Below, one piece after another: positions 15,185-17,271 of a stretch of DNA of 17,271 bases (the first letter of the stretch is position 1; each line of letters opens with the position of its first letter). Position numbers and translations under genes: made by a program. This stretch comes from an uncultured Verrucomicrobiales bacterium (GTDB taxonomy: Bacteria > Verrucomicrobiota > Verrucomicrobiae > Limisphaerales > CANJSG01). The stretch spans positions 1 through 17,271 of the forward strand of contig CAMLMI010000061.1 in NCBI GenBank assembly GCA_946480965.1. The letters are read 5' to 3'. The notes under the pieces were generated by a model. That model ran no database searches, was not told the origin of the DNA, and saw only the letters and a list, made by a program, of their open reading frames with translations.

Positions 15185-15931
15185 TCAGGGTTTCAGCCTT
15201 GTCGCCTCGATGCGGCCAATGGCCTCGCCCGGCAGCCGCGCGTCCAGCGAGCCCTCCGCCGGCGTCTGCGGCTCGACGTGTCCGTCGATGAACACCGCCA
15301 GCGCCTTCTTGCCGTGGCGGAAATGCGCCGTCTTCTCCCCCGCGCTCACGTAGTAGAATTCCTCCACCATGGGACGGTCGGGCGAGGCGGGAGCCTGGAA
15401 ATCGTTCACCTGCGCGGCGTCGGCGAAGAGCACCGTGCCCGAGGGATTGGCCACGCGGGTGATGAGGAACGCGGGCCCGGCCACGGGGCTGGAGAGATGC
15501 AGGTTGTAGCCGTAGCCCCAGGAAGCGCCGTTGGCTTTGGGCTTGTAGAGCGGATCGGCGAAGTCGAACTCCGGACAATGCTGCACGCCGTTCGCCTGGA
15601 GGTAGGGCCAGAGCTTGCCCTGCGTGGTGTCCAATCGGCGGTTGCCTTCGGAACCGCGTTCCAGCCAGCCGAACCACCAGACATCGCCGCCATCCACCGC
15701 CTCGCCGCGATACTTGAAGGACTCGTCGCGGTTGTCCTGCCAGTAGAGCCGCGCGGCGAGCCCGAGCTGGCGAAGCTGGTTGAGGCAGACCGTTTGCCGG
15801 GCCGTTCGTTTGGCCCGGCCCAGCACCGGCAAGAGCAACGCGGCGAGGATCGCGATGACGGCGACGACCACGAGCAGCTCCACCAGGGTGAAGCCCCGGA
15901 AGCCGCGCGGCGTGGAAGGGAGCCGGATCAT
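15185..15931 (-). CDS. H-X9-DG type prepilin-like protein (type II secretion/pseudopilin-like)
   Basis: I chose the ATG at 15929-15931, which overlaps the upstream stop as ATGA, giving 248 residues. The frame continues upstream, but only as a shadow. The N-terminus is a class III prepilin signal: [13 protein letters not shown], cut after Gly13, then [20 protein letters not shown] with the conserved Glu at mature position 5. The C-terminal part has [15 protein letters not shown], an exact H-X9-DG motif, which defines a large prepilin-like family abundant in Planctomycetota, Verrucomicrobiota and Lentisphaerota. The globular part is rich in Trp and Tyr ([20 protein letters not shown]). From family knowledge it is processed by a prepilin peptidase and anchored in the inner membrane or a pseudopilus; the function of the H-X9-DG family is unknown. 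It is probably translated with the secreted-protein gene before it. Confidence 0.93.
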   Translation of the reverse strand: MIRLPSTPRGFRGFTLVELLVVVAVIAILAALLLPVLGRAKRTARQTVCLNQLRQLGLAARLYWQDNRDESFKYRGEAVDGGDVWWFGWLERGSEGNRRLDTTQGKLWPYLQANGVQHCPEFDFADPLYKPKANGASWGYGYNLHLSSPVAGPAFLITRVANPSGTVLFADAAQVNDFQAPASPDRPMVEEFYYVSAGEKTAHFRHGKKALAVFIDGHVEPQTPAEGSLDARLPGEAIGRIEATRLKP

Positions 15932-16905
15932 GGACGCAGGAGCTTGAGACGGTAGTTCGCGTTCGTCGAGGGGGCCGAAGCGTCCAGCCATTGGCGGAAC
16001 GAACCGTCTCCGGGCGGAATCGCGTTGGTCTCGGCGACGGTTTCCCACGTCGCGAAATCGACCGTTCGCTCCACGGCGGCGGTCCAGTTGGTCGGAAGCT
16101 GGAAGCGGAGCTCGGGTCCGGGAAGCGTGTGGACCAGCTCCAACTTGGGAGGATCGGGAAGGCGGACGGCGATGCGGTCAAACCGGCCGCGCGCGAAGAT
16201 CGAGCCGCCGCCGAAGCTCTGGTAGGAAGCCATCGCGACCGCGTCGAGCCGGAAGCCCGTGCTCAACGCCGTCAACGCCACTCGATTCGTCAGCACCGGC
16301 ACGCTGTTCGACACCAGCACGGTGGTGAGCGCGCGGCCCACAGGTTGATAGCTCATCGTCACGCGATAGGGCGCGCCGACGTGGAGCGGATACGGGAAGA
16401 TGAACTCCAGATGCGGCTGGTTGCTGCGCGACCAGATGGAGGGCGAAAGCGTGTCGCCGAAGCCGTTCACCGTGTCGGGAAAATAGGTGAGCTCGACGAT
16501 GTTTCTCGGGCCTCGAGCGGCATTGACGCCGCTGCCGCGCGAGAAGTTCGTCCGCGTCGCCGCGTCCATTCCATAGAGCCCGAAGGCCAGCTCGAAGGTG
16601 CCGCCCGTTCCGCTCGGCCCACCCGCCTGGATCTCGGAGAACTCCACGTCGAACGCGACCTCGAACGCATCGGTCTCGGCCAGGACGGTTCCCAGCGGAC
16701 GATGGAAGAAGGTGTTCGTCTTCGAGGAATCCCAGGTGAAGTCGAGCGTGCCCGCCGTCTCGTTCCACTGGCACAGCGCCGCGTCGCCGAACACGCGCCA
16801 GCCGCGCGTCGCAGGATCAGTGGAAAAATCCTCCGTCCATTCCGCCGCCGACGCGGAGAGCGCCGACAGCAGAAGGACGGACAGGAATGAACCGTTCCGG
16901 TTCAT
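15928..16905 (-). CDS. Secreted protein of unknown function, LamG/ConA-like
   Basis: This 325-residue protein has a Sec signal peptide ([20 protein letters not shown], then [20 protein letters not shown]). The mature part looks all-beta: [34 protein letters not shown] and FDRIAVRL are typical of concanavalin/LamG-like sandwiches, but I cannot name a catalytic site. The C-terminal ~65 residues ([20 protein letters not shown] to [11 protein letters not shown]) form a separate small module of the type that also ends the small secreted protein at 4306-4755. It lies 18 bp after the PEP-CTERM gene and overlaps the prepilin-like gene by ATGA, so the three probably form an operon. I infer binding of an extracellular glycan or surface component. 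Confidence 0.75.
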   Translation of the reverse strand: MNRNGSFLSVLLLSALSASAAEWTEDFSTDPATRGWRVFGDAALCQWNETAGTLDFTWDSSKTNTFFHRPLGTVLAETDAFEVAFDVEFSEIQAGGPSGTGGTFELAFGLYGMDAATRTNFSRGSGVNAARGPRNIVELTYFPDTVNGFGDTLSPSIWSRSNQPHLEFIFPYPLHVGAPYRVTMSYQPVGRALTTVLVSNSVPVLTNRVALTALSTGFRLDAVAMASYQSFGGGSIFARGRFDRIAVRLPDPPKLELVHTLPGPELRFQLPTNWTAAVERTVDFATWETVAETNAIPPGDGSFRQWLDASAPSTNANYRLKLLRP

Positions 16906-16923
16906 GGTGCGAATCGGGCAGGC

Positions 16924-17271
16924 TCAGGATTGGCGACGACGACGCAGCGCGGCCAAAGCGCCCAAGCCCAGCACCCCGAGCGCGACGCTCGATGGTTCGG
17001 GCACGGGCACCACCGGAGCCACGACGGAGAGCCCGTCGATCTCCGCTTTGCCCGCCAGCACGTCGATGCGGATGTATTCGATCGACGGCAGCACCACGGA
17101 TTGGCCGTTGCCATCCACCGCCCACGCCAGGTCGTAGCCCGTGCCGCCCGCCGAACCGTCGTAGGCCAGACGGATGCCGGAGAGGTCGAGGTTGTTGAAG
17201 TCCGCCGCCGTCAGCGAGGGATCAACCGGCTTGGTGAAATCGCCCGCGCCGTCCGTCGGGAAATAGCCGTC
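16924..17271 (-). CDS. PEP-CTERM surface protein (5' partial, cut by right edge)
   Basis: The frame is open to the last base of the window and reads DGYFPTDGAGDFTKPVDPSL without a start, so the N-terminus lies beyond. The 115 visible residues include GGTGYDLAWAVDGNGQSVVL and SIEYIRIDVLAGKAEIDGLS, typical of a beta-rich surface-protein family, and end in a classic PEP-CTERM sorting signal: VPEPSSVALGVLGLGALAAL, then RRRRQS. From family knowledge, exosortase (EpsH) recognises this tail and the protein goes to the outer surface or exopolysaccharide. No exosortase is in the window. A GTG at 17118 could be a start but would leave a protein without a signal, so I reject it. It heads the visible part of the operon with the secreted and prepilin-like genes. 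Confidence 0.88.
   Translation of the reverse strand, partial: DGYFPTDGAGDFTKPVDPSLTAADFNNLDLSGIRLAYDGSAGGTGYDLAWAVDGNGQSVVLPSIEYIRIDVLAGKAEIDGLSVVAPVVPVPEPSSVALGVLGLGALAALRRRRQS

Overview
The window is high-GC bacterial chromosome and looks like a member of the Verrucomicrobiota, probably the Pedosphaera/Limisphaerales side. No rRNA or signature gene settles this. The inference rests on an H-X9-DG type prepilin-like protein, a PEP-CTERM surface protein, secreted proteins with a C-terminal module ending in YRL, a long modular adhesin-like protein ending in an S74 chaperone, and few Shine-Dalgarno sequences. No tRNA, rRNA, CRISPR array, transposase or phage integration signal was seen.

Region 1 (2-5528, + strand) is a compact block of three secreted-protein genes. 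The first is a very large repeat protein that enters from the left edge: seven FG-GAP-like propeller blades, two YadA-head-like Gly-rich blocks, 34-residue repeats, and a C-terminal Peptidase_S74 intramolecular chaperone with a Ser-Asp cleavage site and a coiled coil. A small secreted protein follows after 20 bp. An astacin-family zinc metalloprotease then overlaps it by an ATGA junction. A separate dienelactone hydrolase gene (5622-6410) ends the + strand block.

Region 2 (6427-13896, - strand) is one nearly gapless run of nine genes, with gaps of 13 bp or less, or overlaps. In transcription order they are yicC, gmk, coaC, a membrane histidine kinase, an NtrC-type sigma-54 response regulator, a small one-helix membrane protein, hpnD (presqualene diphosphate synthase), hpnK (hopanoid-associated YdjC-like deacetylase) and a four-helix EamA/DMT-like transporter. 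The first three are housekeeping genes, but rpoZ, often found between gmk and coaBC, and the CoaB half are absent. The last three point to hopanoid lipid synthesis, modification and possibly transport, and the two-component pair sits between the two groups. hpnK carries an unusual in-frame palindromic, heptamer-phased DNA repeat of about 87 bp.

Region 3 (13897-14742) has a short divergent intergenic region, a small CoA-binding Rossmann protein on +, and a convergent small Cys-rich protein that fuses a CWC-type domain to a DUF5522-like domain. A perfect 10-bp hairpin overlaps the stop codon of the CoA-binding gene.

Region 4 (14742-17271) begins with about 440 bp without a convincing gene but with two hairpins. 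A - strand surface/secretion cluster follows: a PEP-CTERM protein (cut by the right edge), a secreted protein of unknown function, and an H-X9-DG prepilin-like protein coupled to it by an ATGA overlap.

The best candidates for something undescribed are the propeller/S74/astacin secreted module, the palindromic repeat domesticated inside hpnK, and the two-component system wired into a CoA/GMP/hopanoid operon.
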